Positions 1-8,327 of a stretch of DNA of 64,000 nucleotides are shown one piece after another. A program made the position numbers and the translations under genes. Position 1 is the stretch's first letter, and every line of letters starts with the position of its first letter. Below the pieces are notes generated by a model. The model did not search any database. It was not told the DNA's origin and worked only from the letters and a program-made list of their open reading frames with translations. This stretch comes from Polaromonas sp. (GTDB lineage: Bacteria > Pseudomonadota > Gammaproteobacteria > Burkholderiales > Burkholderiaceae_C): contig NZ_JACPOF010000008.1 in NCBI RefSeq assembly GCF_016185115.1, positions 62,001 to 126,000 on the forward strand, given 5' to 3'.

Positions 1-217
1 TAGTTTTTGTAACATGCATCATGACTGCAATATTAAAAATTTACTAGGGGGTTGTCTTGGCTTCCAACTTCACCCGTACTCATGGCGTACTCTGAAGTCA
101 GCCATGCGCTCTTCAGGCTGAAGATTTCGATATCAGCAGAGCTTTCGAAGGCGCAACCATCCGCGCAGTCGCCGACCTGCTTTAACTTGCAAGGCAATTG
201 AAAAGCTATATGTGGTT

Positions 218-262
218 AAGCGAAGCGGGGATGGGTCCCGGATCTAGTCCGGGATTACGAGA
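218..262. repeat. REP-like palindromic repeat, family A, copy 1 (half element)
   Basis: A perfect-armed dyad TCCCGGATCTAGTCCGGGA lies at 236-254, preceded by GAAGCGGGGATGGG. The same unit recurs at 4698-4769 and 13118-13190, so it is a dispersed repeat. This copy has only one of the two hairpins seen in the other copies. It ends 15 bp beyond the stop codon of the minus-strand gene that follows, where it could act as a 3' mRNA structure. Bases 1-217 hold nothing I can call a gene. Confidence 0.75.
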
Positions 263-276
263 GAAGTTTCTTCGCG

Positions 277-1425
277 TCAGCTTTTCCAAAACTGCTTCGT
301 AGCAATCCGCGCCCCCTCAGCCATAGCCGCCATCTTGGCCCACACCACATCCGGATCCACAGCAGCCTGACCCACCCAGGTGCCGTAGCCGCAATCGCTG
401 CCCGCAATGACGTTCTCGCGGCCGACGAGGTTGGCGTAGCGGCCTATGCGCTGGGCGATGAGCTCCGGGTGTTCGATGAAATTGGTTTTTGATTCCAGCA
501 CGCCGGGGATGAGCACCTTGCCTTCGGGCAGCTTGACGCTCTCGAACAAGGTCCACTCATGCGCATGGCGCGGGTTGGCGGCTTCGAACGAGATGTATGA
601 CGGCTTGGCCTTGAAGACGACATCGATGATGTCGGCCAGCGGCACGTCGCAATGGTGCGGGCCTTCGTAATTGCCCCAGCACAGGTGCATGCGCAGCTGC
701 TCGGGCGGGATGTTGGCGACCGCGTGGTTCAGCACCTCGATGTTGAGCTGGGCGTTCTTGCGAAACTCTTTCACCGGCAGGTCGGCGAACTGTATGTGCC
801 GGCCCATGGCGAGGTCGGGGCAATCAAGCTGCAGCACAAAGCCGGCTTTGGCGACCGCTTCGTATTCGGGCCGCATGGCCTCGGCGATGGCGTAGAGATA
901 GGTTTCGCGGTCCTTGTAGTGCTGGTTGGCAAAGAAGAGGCCGACAACACCCGGCGAGGCGGCGCTCATGAAGCCTTCTTCTGACTTGACGGCGGCCAGC
1001 GCGTCCTTGAGGTTCTGCGCATCGGTGTGGGCGGCTTTTTCGTCGCGCACGCTGATGTCTGATGTGCAGGCGGGCGTCTTGCGGCGCGAACGACCGGGGT
1101 CGCCGAAGACCTTACGCTCCAGCACCGGGAAGTCGTTCAGGTCCTGGTATTTGAAAGAATTGCTCTCGCCGCCAAAGCCGTCGAGCCTGTCCTTGATGTA
1201 GGTGGCGTAGCTGGGTTTGCTCATCTCGCCGTCGTTGATGATGTCAACACCGGCTTTGGCCTGCTTGCCCACCACCTCGGCCACGGCAGAGCGGATGCGC
1301 GCATCCAGGGCAACAGGGTCCACAGGCACGCCTTCTTCCTTGGCGAACATCATCTTGATGAGGTCATCCGGCCTGGGCAGGCTGCCGGTGTGTGTGGTGA
1401 GAAACCGTTCGGTACTGCGCTTCAT
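277..1425 (-). CDS. Cobalamin-independent methionine synthase II (MetE C-terminal-like) family protein
   Basis: A 382-residue protein made only of the Meth_synt_2 barrel that forms the C-terminal half of MetE. The THTGSLPRP motif is near the N-terminus (residues 11-19). Candidate zinc-thiolate ligands are visible: H247 and C249 in RMHLCWGN and C345 in GSDCGYGTW. The folate-side N-terminal MetE domain is absent, so it probably transfers a methyl or alkyl group from some donor to a thiol; related stand-alone genes are often found near catabolic loci. The substrate is unknown. The ATG at 1425 was chosen because GGAG stands just upstream and the methyltransferase core starts at once; an upstream in-frame extension to 1491 has no ribosome site. 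It appears monocistronic. Confidence 0.85.
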   Translation of the reverse strand: MKRSTERFLTTHTGSLPRPDDLIKMMFAKEEGVPVDPVALDARIRSAVAEVVGKQAKAGVDIINDGEMSKPSYATYIKDRLDGFGGESNSFKYQDLNDFPVLERKVFGDPGRSRRKTPACTSDISVRDEKAAHTDAQNLKDALAAVKSEEGFMSAASPGVVGLFFANQHYKDRETYLYAIAEAMRPEYEAVAKAGFVLQLDCPDLAMGRHIQFADLPVKEFRKNAQLNIEVLNHAVANIPPEQLRMHLCWGNYEGPHHCDVPLADIIDVVFKAKPSYISFEAANPRHAHEWTLFESVKLPEGKVLIPGVLESKTNFIEHPELIAQRIGRYANLVGRENVIAGSDCGYGTWVGQAAVDPDVVWAKMAAMAEGARIATKQFWKS

Positions 1426-1610
1426 GTTTTGTCTCCTTGTTTGGGGGTGGCGGCCTGGGTAGCCTGTTGAGTGTACGTAAAGCGGCAGCATGCGGCCGGT
1501 TTCAATGTACGCCGGGCATCGTCCTACATACCGGTTATGGCGCCGGACCTAGGATGGTTTTCCCCCACGTGAATAACCCTTGAGCAACACCATCAACAGG
1601 AGACCATGCA

Positions 1611-1835
1611 ATGGAAAACTACCATGTCAAAAAGCACCAGAACCACTGGGACCTGACCCGGGAAGGCGCCGCACATGCAGCCATCTCAAAGCCCACCAAG
1701 TCAGAAATCATTTCGGCGATGGAAACGTTTGTGAAGGACAAAAAAGTGTCCGTCAAAATTCACGGCGAGGATGGCCGTTTCCAGGAAGAGCGCACCTACC
1801 CGCGCAGCAGCGACCCCAAACGTTCACCAGGTTGA
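1611..1835 (+). CDS. DUF2188 domain-containing small protein
   Basis: A 74-residue protein with the DUF2188 pattern: a YHV start, W-D-x-x-REGA in the middle, a helix of the type TKSEIISAMETF, and the V-x-IHGEDGRFQEERTYP ending. The family is small, soluble and of unknown function, and is often found beside stress genes. AGGAGA lies 7 bases before the ATG. A 58-residue frame follows after 8 bp and a hemerythrin gene after that, so the three may be co-transcribed. Confidence 0.8.
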   Translation: MENYHVKKHQNHWDLTREGAAHAAISKPTKSEIISAMETFVKDKKVSVKIHGEDGRFQEERTYPRSSDPKRSPG

Positions 1836-1843
1836 GGCACGCC

Positions 1844-2020
1844 ATGAAAATCGATTCAACGCCCGAATATGTCGGTCTTCGTGAAACCCTGCAACGGCTG
1901 AAGGCCGCACCTGTGCCTGACCAGTCCGCCATCGACCGCGTGATTGATGAGCTTGAACAGGTTCAGCTTCGCATCAAGAATGAACAGATGGGCATACAGG
2001 GCAACAACCCGAATGAATGA
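1844..2020 (+). CDS. Small hypothetical protein (58 aa)
   Basis: I do not recognise this short frame. It begins 8 bp after the DUF2188 gene, with GAGG about 8 bases before its ATG. The product is charged and predicted helical, with an amphipathic stretch (LRETLQRLKAA, then IDRVIDELEQVQLRIK) that could form a coiled coil. No signal peptide or membrane segment is seen. The tight spacing and ribosome site make it a likely real gene; its role is unknown. Confidence 0.55.
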   Translation: MKIDSTPEYVGLRETLQRLKAAPVPDQSAIDRVIDELEQVQLRIKNEQMGIQGNNPNE

Positions 2021-2130
2021 CGCTGGCGTGGTGGTGATTTTTCCTACAGGCGCTGACGTGCACGGATGACGTGCCGTGAAGTGTGTGAATACGAACATGG
2101 ATTCACCATCACAACCCACGGAGCAACCAA

Positions 2131-2637
2131 ATGGCAAGCACTGCAAAACCAGCAGCTAAAAAATCCGCGCCCGCAAAAAAAGCGGCAGGCGCAAAATCGC
2201 AGGACGCGATCGCCATCCTGCGTGCTGACCACAAAAAGGTCAGCGGCCTGTTTGAAGAGTATGAAAAGACCAACTCGGGAGCGAAAAAGTTCAAACTGGC
2301 GAACGAGATCTGTACAGAGCTGACCGTGCATGCGGAAGTCGAAGAAGAAATTTTTTACCCTGCAGTCAAGGCAGCCTTGAAAGACAAGGAACTGGTGCCC
2401 GAAGCGACGGTGGAACACGCCACACTGAAAGACCTGATTGCCCAGGTCAAGGACAAACAGCCTGACGGCGAAATGTTTGACGCCAAAATCAAGGTGATGT
2501 CTGAATACGTGAAACACCACGTCAAGGAAGAACAGAACGAGATGTTCCCCAAGGCGCGCAACACCAAACTGGACATGATGGCCCTGGGTGAGCAGATGCT
2601 TGCGCGCAAGCAGCAATTGCTGGGCGCGGCACCCTGA
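2131..2637 (+). CDS. Hemerythrin HHE-domain protein
   Basis: A 168-residue protein. The first 22 residues are a Lys/Ala/Pro tail of histone-like composition, followed by a four-helix hemerythrin HHE domain. Likely di-iron ligands are H34, H67, E71, H96, H129 or H130, and E133 or E134, in the usual H...HxxxE...H...HxxxE order. Bacterial HHE proteins bind a non-haem di-iron centre and serve in oxygen or nitric oxide sensing, or iron-sulfur repair. The basic N-terminal tail is unusual and might bind nucleic acid (inference). GGAG precedes the ATG. A terminator hairpin follows the stop. Confidence 0.85.
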   Translation: MASTAKPAAKKSAPAKKAAGAKSQDAIAILRADHKKVSGLFEEYEKTNSGAKKFKLANEICTELTVHAEVEEEIFYPAVKAALKDKELVPEATVEHATLKDLIAQVKDKQPDGEMFDAKIKVMSEYVKHHVKEEQNEMFPKARNTKLDMMALGEQMLARKQQLLGAAP

Positions 2638-2662
2638 GCTTTCGCGGCAGGGCTGCAGAAAC

Positions 2663-2690
2663 AAAAAGGCCAGTGTTGACTGGCCTTTTT
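2663..2690. terminator. Bidirectional rho-independent terminator
   Basis: AAAAAGGCCAGT and ACTGGCCTTTTT pair across a GTTG loop, with A and T runs on both sides. It lies between the hemerythrin gene and the convergent response-regulator gene and can serve both. Confidence 0.85.
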
Positions 2691-2705
2691 TATGCGCTTT
2701 GATGG

Positions 2706-3140
2706 CTAGCCGGTTTGCCAGTCTGGCGTTTGTTCTGTGATCAGCCCCATGCTCTTCATGCTGCCGAGATTGGCCGCATGTGTCTTGCAAAACTCCACAA
2801 GCTTCTCGACGTCCTGCGACTTGTCGAAAACCTCGTCAGCGCCAAGCTGGCGGCAGTGCTCGAGTATGCGTTGCTGGCCGTAGCTTGTGAGTACGACCAC
2901 CTTCTGGCGGGCAGAGCGCGCCTGCACTTCCTTGAGAACACCAAAACCGGTGCCTATGCCCAGAAACAGATCAACAATCGCAAGATCCCAGTTACCGTCA
3001 TTGGCACTCAACCACTCTTTTGCGTCTGCCTCGCTTGTTGCAACGCCGACAAACCGCAGGGGTGCGATTTCTTCCATGGCGTCAATCAGCGTGTCACGAA
3101 TGTCCTCCCGGTCTTCTACCAGGAATGTGCTTAAAAACAT
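2706..3140 (-). CDS. Single-domain response regulator (CheY-like), tandem copy B
   Basis: A 144-residue receiver domain with no output domain. Acidic pocket residues are E9 and D10, the phosphoryl-acceptor aspartate is D57 in AIVDLFL, the switch threonine is T85 in VVVLTSY, and the conserved lysine is K107 in FDKS. It is clearly a paralogue of the neighbour at 3264-3698: the two share WLAIVDL-type, QKVVVLT and LGAD-x-x-FDKS stretches. Proteins of this kind relay phosphate or act through protein contact. No partner kinase is in this stretch. It could be co-transcribed with the two genes upstream, although 123 bp separate it from the other copy. Confidence 0.85.
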   Translation of the reverse strand: MFLSTFLVEDREDIRDTLIDAMEEIAPLRFVGVATSEADAKEWLSANDGNWDLAIVDLFLGIGTGFGVLKEVQARSARQKVVVLTSYGQQRILEHCRQLGADEVFDKSQDVEKLVEFCKTHAANLGSMKSMGLITEQTPDWQTG

Positions 3141-3263
3141 GAGTCAACCCGTTAGTTATTCTGCTGATAACTTATGGCGGGCCGTGTGTGGTTAAAGTGG
3201 GCTACGGCAACCACACGGCGTAGGTGAAGTCTGACCTGGCCCCCGGAGCCCGGATGCGTTCTG

Positions 3264-3698
3264 CTATGTACGCTGCTCACCCGCCACAAGGCCGTGGTCC
3301 TGCATGAAGCCAACGTAGGTGGCGTGTACCTTGCAATAGTCAACCAGGTTCTCGATGTCCAGGCTTTTGTCAAAAATCTGGTCTGCGCCCAGATCTAGGC
3401 AATGCTGCAATATCTTCGAATTGATATAGCCGGTCAGCACCACAACCTTTTGCAGCGGGCCGCGTGACCGGCATGCTTTCAGAACGCCCAGCCCGCTGCC
3501 GTCCGGAAGTACCAGGTCAATGATGGCCAGGCTCCACGCGCCTTCATGGCTCTGCAGCCATTGCCTGGCTGATGCCTCGTCAGTGACGATGCCCAGGAAG
3601 CGAAAAGAGGTGAGCGTCTCCATGGCCTCGACCAGAACATGGCGCGTGTCCTCGTGGTCTTCAACCAGAAGGGCGTTCAGTGTTGCTGTGTCCGTCAT
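3264..3698 (-). CDS. Single-domain response regulator (CheY-like), tandem copy A
   Basis: A 144-residue receiver domain: acidic residues E13 and D14, acceptor D61 in AIIDLVLPDGSG, T89 in VVVLTGY, K111 in IFDKS. There is no DNA-binding or enzymatic output domain. The ATG at 3698 was chosen because the receiver fold starts at once and the preceding transglutaminase gene stops only 2 bp upstream; the frame can be extended to 3743, but that would overlap the upstream gene. It is presumably in one operon with the transglutaminase gene and was duplicated to give the downstream copy. Confidence 0.85.
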   Translation of the reverse strand: MTDTATLNALLVEDHEDTRHVLVEAMETLTSFRFLGIVTDEASARQWLQSHEGAWSLAIIDLVLPDGSGLGVLKACRSRGPLQKVVVLTGYINSKILQHCLDLGADQIFDKSLDIENLVDYCKVHATYVGFMQDHGLVAGEQRT

Positions 3699-3700
3699 GA

Positions 3701-4564
3701 TCACACGGGGTGTGATTCCGTCCCGGCAACCGGTTGCGGGCACCGGGGTGGGGGACTGCTGGCCGGGGCGCCGTCGTCTTCAAGCGCGCTGACTTGGACC
3801 TTCATCGCGTCCACTTTCAGGGGCGTGCCGCCGTAATCAGAGATGAAGGCCACGTCAGCGGCGTCGCGGCCATACGCCAGCACGATGCGGCCGCCCACGG
3901 GCTGCTCCTGCGTGGCGTCAAAGGTATACCAGCGCCCGCCGACAAAAGCCTCAAACCAGGCGTGCAAATCCATCGGGTCAAGCTTGTGCAGGTAACCGAC
4001 CACAATGCGTGCCGGTATCTGCAGGCTGCGGCAGAGTGCGATGCCGACATGCGAGAAGTCGCGGCACACGCCGGCACCGAGCTTGAGCGTGTCCATCGCA
4101 TCGGTGGTGGCTTCGCTCACACCGTATTTGTATTCAAGGTTGTGGTGAATCCAGCTGCGGATTTTCTCGACCTGTGCATAGCCTGCGGATGCATCGCCCA
4201 CAATCTCGCGCGCGCGTTCGGCCATCTTGTCCGAGGGGCAATAGCGGCTCTGCAACAAATAAAGGAGGGCGTCGTCGGGCAGTTGTTCTATCGGCGTGGC
4301 GGGTGCATCAGGCGCAACGGCAATCTGCGCCTCCACCGCCATGGTCACTTCAACGGCGATGTGCATCTCGCCGCGTGGCACAACCAGGCGCTGGCACAGG
4401 TTGCCGTAGCTGTCGACGTATTCGGTGGTGGGCACCCAGGGGTGCAGTTCGTAGCGATCACTGATGATCCATTGCGCAGCGCCACTGCGCGGGCGCAGCA
4501 TGGCGACAAGAGGTGTATCGACCGCGGCGGTGACGGTCAGGGTGCAGGAGGCCTTGAGTTTCAT
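3701..4564 (-). CDS. Transglutaminase-like cysteine peptidase domain protein
   Basis: A 287-residue cytoplasmic protein of the bacterial transglutaminase-like family. An N-terminal beta domain (about residues 1-85) precedes the catalytic core. The triad is visible: C167 in GAGVCRDFSH, H201 in DLHAWFEAF, and D216 in TFDATQ. Such proteins are thought to act as proteases or amidases and are sometimes found beside alpha-E and ATP-grasp ligases, none of which is seen here. The ATG at 4564 fits the family N-terminus; a TTG at 4585 is possible, and neither has a good ribosome site. The following response regulator starts 2 bp downstream, so the two are co-expressed. Confidence 0.85.
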   Translation of the reverse strand: MKLKASCTLTVTAAVDTPLVAMLRPRSGAAQWIISDRYELHPWVPTTEYVDSYGNLCQRLVVPRGEMHIAVEVTMAVEAQIAVAPDAPATPIEQLPDDALLYLLQSRYCPSDKMAERAREIVGDASAGYAQVEKIRSWIHHNLEYKYGVSEATTDAMDTLKLGAGVCRDFSHVGIALCRSLQIPARIVVGYLHKLDPMDLHAWFEAFVGGRWYTFDATQEQPVGGRIVLAYGRDAADVAFISDYGGTPLKVDAMKVQVSALEDDGAPASSPPPRCPQPVAGTESHPV

Positions 4565-4697
4565 GACAATTGAAGGGGTGGACAACGGGCGTGAAAAGCG
4601 GAGCGTAGGTCGTCAATATGGCGGGGCTTGTAGGCCGTTGGCCGGGCCTGTTGCAGGCCGGCGCTCTGTTTTTATTTTTGTGGCTGTCATCCCCCTG

Positions 4698-4769
4698 TCA
4701 TCCCGGACTCGATCCGGGAGCCATCCCGTTTCGTTCGCGATGGACTGCGGATCAGGTCCGCAATGACAA
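4698..4769. repeat. REP-like palindromic repeat, family A, copy 2 (full two-hairpin element)
   Basis: Two hairpins make up this copy: TCCCGGACTCGATCCGGGA at 4701-4719 and TGCGGA/TCCGCA at 4746-4762, joined by a linker related to GAACGAAGCGGGGATGG. It matches 13118-13190 in the opposite orientation. The right end runs into the 3' end of the chromate transporter gene, whose TGA is at 4752-4754. Confidence 0.8.
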
Positions 4770-6113
4770 GGTAGTGACCAGCCCGATCAGCGCACAGGCA
4801 CCCAGCAAAGGCATCACCCCGACCTTGAAGCGAAACAGTGCAATGGCGGCTGCGCCGGTGATCAGCGCTGACACCCCGTCAAAACGGCCGGCAAAACCCT
4901 GCGGCCAGAAGACGTGGTACGCGAAGAACATGGCCAGGTTGAGGATGACGCCGACCACCGCTGCCGTGATGGCTGTCAGTGGCGCGGTGAACTTCAGCTT
5001 GCCATGTGTTGATTCAATCAGCGGGCCGCCCGCCAGGATGAAGATGAAAGACGGCAGGAAGGTGAAGAAGGTCACCACTGCGGCGGCGGCTGTGCCGGCC
5101 ATGAAGAGCGCGTTGGGGCCAAAGACCTGCGCGCCCCAGCCACCGAGGAAGCCGACAAAAGCCACCACCATAATGAGCGGGCCGGGGGTGGTCTCGCCCA
5201 GCGCCAGGCCGTCGATCATCTGCGCGCCTGTCAGCCAGTGGTGGTGCTCGACCGCGCCCTGGTACACATAGGGCAGCACGGCATAGGCACCGCCAAAAGT
5301 CAGCAGCGCGGCCTTGCTAAAAAACCAGCCCAGCTGCGTGAAAGTGCCCTGCACGCCATACATCGTGACCAGTGCCGCCATGGCCAGCAGCCAGAGCGCG
5401 ATGCCGATGCCCAGCACCTTGAGCAGGTGGCTGCGCGAGAACAATGCATGTGTGGGTGTAGGTGTGTCGTCGTCTATTAGTGCCGGCCCGTAACCCCGAG
5501 CTGTTGCTCCATGCCCGCCACCAGCCGAGAACACGCCGGGTGCGATGCGCGCACCGAAGTGGCCAATCAATGCTGCAGCGATCACGATGAGCGGAAACGG
5601 TGTGTCGAACGCAAAGATGGCAATAAAGGCCGCGGCGGCGATGCCCCACATCCAGCGGTTTTTCAGTGCGCGGCTGCCTATGCGGTGCGCCGCATGCAGC
5701 ACCAGTGCGGTGACCGCGGGCTTGATGCCGTAGAAGATGCCGCTGACGACAGGCACATCGCCAAAACGCAGGTAGATCCATGACAGCGCGACGAGGATAA
5801 AAAACGAAGGCAGCACAAACAGCGCCCCGGCCACAATGCCGCCCCAGGTGCGGTGCATGAGCCAGCCGATATAGGTGGCAAGCTGCTGCGCCTCGGGGCC
5901 TGGCAGCAGCATGCAGTAATTGAGCGCATGCAGAAATCGCTTTTCGCTGATCCAGCGGCGGCGCTCCACCAGCTCGGTATGCATGATGGCGATCTGCCCG
6001 GCCGGCCCGCCGAAACTGATGAAGCCGAGCTTGAGCCAGAAGCGGAAGGCCTCGGCGAATGAGACGGGTGGGGGCGGGGAAGAAAGGTCGGTTGAAGGCG
6101 TGACGGTGTCCAT
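4752..6113 (-). CDS. chrA: Chromate transporter, two-domain CHR type
   Basis: A 453-residue integral membrane protein of the CHR (chromate ion transporter) superfamily with two homologous halves. The first half carries FWLKLGFISFGGPAGQIAIMH and the ALNYCMLLPGPEAQQLA motif; the second carries FSKAALLTFGGAYAVLPYV and GLALGETTPGPLIMVVAFVG. About ten hydrophobic segments can be seen. It exports chromate from the cytoplasm. The ATG at 6113 was preferred to a GTG at 6125; neither has a strong ribosome site. No chrB regulator is adjacent. The last few codons and the stop fall inside a REP-like repeat. Confidence 0.9.
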   Translation of the reverse strand: MDTVTPSTDLSSPPPPVSFAEAFRFWLKLGFISFGGPAGQIAIMHTELVERRRWISEKRFLHALNYCMLLPGPEAQQLATYIGWLMHRTWGGIVAGALFVLPSFFILVALSWIYLRFGDVPVVSGIFYGIKPAVTALVLHAAHRIGSRALKNRWMWGIAAAAFIAIFAFDTPFPLIVIAAALIGHFGARIAPGVFSAGGGHGATARGYGPALIDDDTPTPTHALFSRSHLLKVLGIGIALWLLAMAALVTMYGVQGTFTQLGWFFSKAALLTFGGAYAVLPYVYQGAVEHHHWLTGAQMIDGLALGETTPGPLIMVVAFVGFLGGWGAQVFGPNALFMAGTAAAAVVTFFTFLPSFIFILAGGPLIESTHGKLKFTAPLTAITAAVVGVILNLAMFFAYHVFWPQGFAGRFDGVSALITGAAAIALFRFKVGVMPLLGACALIGLVTTLSLRT

Positions 6114-6388
6114 GGAAAAGTCCACACAAAGTTATCAGCACTTGGACGGGACACCGTCTACCTCATGGGCAGTTTGCAACTGCCCTGTGGCCGGGAGGCT
6201 GTTTTCCCGATTTGCGGATGGTATCAGAGGGGCGTTGATGAAGGGCACAGCGGCACCCTCCGCTGACAGCTCCCGGGTTTACCGATAGTTACGCTTCGAG
6301 AAGATTATTTGTAGCCATCATGTCGATTCCACCCGAACCCGTTCGTCGTCATCATGTAGAGCATCAAAAGCACCAAAAAGGAGCCACC

Positions 6389-6871
6389 ATGCAGAAAATC
6401 ACCACCTTCCTGACTTTCAAGGACCAGGCCGAAGAGGCTATGGACTTTTATGTCTCGGTCTTCAAGGGCGCCAAGAAGGGCCACACCCGCCGTTACTTCA
6501 AGGGTGCCCATATGCCTGAAGGAACCTTCATGACCGGCACCTTCGAGATCGAAGGCCAGACCTTCATGCTGCTCAATGCGGGCGTTGACTTCGGTTTTGG
6601 CGGCGGCGGTTATTCGCTGTTTGTCGATTGCAAAACGCAGGACGAGATCGACCACCTGTGGACCAGCCTGTCTGAAGGCGGGGAGCAAAAACGGTGCGGC
6701 TGGCTACAGGACAAGTTCGGCATCACCTGGCAAATCGTGCCCGGCATTCTCGGCGAACTCATGACCCGGAATGACAAGGACCCGGCGGCTGCCGACCGCG
6801 TCATGCAGGCCATGATGAAGATGACCAAATTCGACATCCAGAAGCTGAAAGACGCGCACGACAACCGCTGA
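6389..6871 (+). CDS. VOC family protein, PhnB-like (3-demethylubiquinone methyltransferase-type fold)
   Basis: A 160-residue single-domain vicinal-oxygen-chelate protein. It starts MQKITTFLTFKDQAEEAMDFYVSVF, the usual opening of the PhnB-like branch, and has FEIEGQTFMLLNAG and DCKTQDEIDHLW. Members bind a metal in a betaalphabetabetabeta fold; the actual reaction is unknown. AAAAGGAG precedes the ATG. It heads a run of five tightly spaced plus-strand genes for small enzymes. Confidence 0.85.
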   Translation: MQKITTFLTFKDQAEEAMDFYVSVFKGAKKGHTRRYFKGAHMPEGTFMTGTFEIEGQTFMLLNAGVDFGFGGGGYSLFVDCKTQDEIDHLWTSLSEGGEQKRCGWLQDKFGITWQIVPGILGELMTRNDKDPAAADRVMQAMMKMTKFDIQKLKDAHDNR

Positions 6872-6888
6872 TTTACAGGAGAGCAACC

Positions 6889-7320
6889 ATGCAAAGCCAG
6901 ATATATGTCAGTCTGCCAGTGAAGGACCTCGACAGGACCGTCGCCTTTTTCACCGCGCTTGGTTTTAAATTCAACGCGCAGTTCAGCAACGAAAAGGCTG
7001 CCTGCATGGTGATCAACGAAGGTGCCAGCTACGTGATGCTGATGGCCGAGTCCTTCTTCAGGACCTTCACGCCCAGGCCGGTGCCCGATGCCAAAACCAC
7101 CGCCGGGGCGTTGATTTCACTGTCGCAAGGCAGCCGCGAAGACGTCGACGCGATCGTCGCCAAAGCCGTCGCGGCCGGCGGCAGCACGCTCAACAATCCG
7201 CAGGACCACGGCTTCATGTACGAGCATGATTTCGAAGACCCTGACGGGCACCTGTGGGGCGTGATGTGGATGAACCCCGCGCACGCCACCGCACAGCAAG
7301 CCACGGGCCAGCCGGCCTGA
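6889..7320 (+). CDS. VOC family protein (glyoxalase/bleomycin-resistance-like)
   Basis: A 143-residue VOC protein beginning with MQSQIYVSLPVKDLDRTVAFFTALGF and ending with DPDGHLWGVMWMNP, where the typical E of the family's last metal site appears to be replaced. GGAG is 8 bases before the ATG and the previous gene stops 17 bp upstream. It belongs to the group often called lactoylglutathione-lyase-like; the substrate is unknown. Its neighbours suggest a shared detoxification role (inference). Confidence 0.85.
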   Translation: MQSQIYVSLPVKDLDRTVAFFTALGFKFNAQFSNEKAACMVINEGASYVMLMAESFFRTFTPRPVPDAKTTAGALISLSQGSREDVDAIVAKAVAAGGSTLNNPQDHGFMYEHDFEDPDGHLWGVMWMNPAHATAQQATGQPA

Positions 7321-7363
7321 GTACCGTCAAATCCAGAGCAATCCCCAACCAAAGGAGCACACC

Positions 7364-7807
7364 ATGCAAGTCCAGCCCTACATCTTTTTCGAAGGCAAAT
7401 GCGAGGAAGCCATCAACTTCTACAAGACAGCGCTCAATGCCGAGGTCGTGATGTTGATGCGTTACAAGGACAACCCCGAGCCGCAGGCCAGCGGTGACGG
7501 CTGCGGCCCCGGCATGTCCAGCATCAAGCCTGAAAGCGTCATGCACGCAACCCTGAAGATAGGCGGCACCGACGTGATGATGTCCGACGGCATGGCCTCG
7601 GGCAAGCCCGAGTTCAAGGGCATCACCCTCTCGCTCAACCCGGCCACCGAAGCAGAAGCCAAAAAGCTGTTCGAAGCGCTGGGCGTGGGCGGCCAGGTAC
7701 AGATGCCTATGGCTAAAACCTTCTTCTCGCCCTGCTTCGGTATGGTGGCCGACAGGTTTGGCGTGTCCTGGATGATTGTCGTGCCCGGCGACATGCCGGC
7801 AAGGTAA
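7364..7807 (+). CDS. VOC family protein, PhnB-like
   Basis: A 147-residue protein of the same PhnB-like class as the product of 6389-6871. It opens MQVQPYIFFEGKCEEAINFYKTAL and has KPEFKGITLSLN and FGVSWMIVVPG near the end. AAAGGAG precedes the ATG. The third VOC gene in the run; it differs from the first enough to be an old paralogue and not a recent copy. Function unknown. Confidence 0.85.
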   Translation: MQVQPYIFFEGKCEEAINFYKTALNAEVVMLMRYKDNPEPQASGDGCGPGMSSIKPESVMHATLKIGGTDVMMSDGMASGKPEFKGITLSLNPATEAEAKKLFEALGVGGQVQMPMAKTFFSPCFGMVADRFGVSWMIVVPGDMPAR

Positions 7808-7835
7808 AACCGGTCAACCCAAAGGAGAACGCGCC

Positions 7836-8324
7836 ATGGAAGCAGCAAAACCCACCCCCGAACACGAATGGCTCAAGCAGTTGCTGGGCGACTGGACCAT
7901 GACCGGCGAATGCGACATGGGACCCGGCATGCCACAGGCCAAAACCACGGGCACCGAACACGCACGCGCACTGGGCGAGCTGTTTGTGGTCGGTGAAGGC
8001 ACCGGCGAAATACCCGGCGGCGGCAGCGGCACCATGCTGATGACGCTGGGCTACGACGACGCAAAGAAAAAGTTTGTCGGCAGTTGGGCCGGTTCGATGA
8101 TGACCGGCATGTTCTTCTATGAAGGCGAACTTGATGCCGCAAAAAAGGTGCTGACGCTGAACACCCAAGGCCCGAGCTTCAAGGGCGACGGCACGACGGC
8201 GCGCTACCAGGACGTCATCACCATCATCAGCCCCGACGAGCGCACCCTGCATTCGCAGACGCCCGGCCCCGATGGCCAGTGGAAGCGCTTCATGACGGCG
8301 ACCTACAAACGCGTTAAAAAATAA
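7836..8324 (+). CDS. DUF1579 domain-containing protein
   Basis: A 162-residue soluble protein with the DUF1579 pattern: HEWLKQLLGDWTMTGECDM near the start, GKARALGELFVVGEG-like residues, then GTMLMTLGYDDAKKKFVGSW and a lipocalin-like run of strands to the end. Families of this kind are thought to bind small hydrophobic ligands; no catalytic residues can be named. AAAGGAG precedes the ATG, which was preferred to an in-frame ATG inside the previous gene. It is 3 bp ahead of a GST gene and co-transcribed with it. Confidence 0.8.
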   Translation: MEAAKPTPEHEWLKQLLGDWTMTGECDMGPGMPQAKTTGTEHARALGELFVVGEGTGEIPGGGSGTMLMTLGYDDAKKKFVGSWAGSMMTGMFFYEGELDAAKKVLTLNTQGPSFKGDGTTARYQDVITIISPDERTLHSQTPGPDGQWKRFMTATYKRVKK

Positions 8325-8327
8325 GCC

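Noticed and set aside
96..185. A possible 3' gene fragment ending AFEGATIRAVADLL
   Set aside because: Only about 29 codons are open after an in-frame stop, with no start codon that has a ribosome site and no recognised family.
3150..3175. GTTAT/ATAAC inverted repeat between the two response-regulator genes
   Set aside because: Five-base arms with a long loop are expected by chance in AT-rich gaps.
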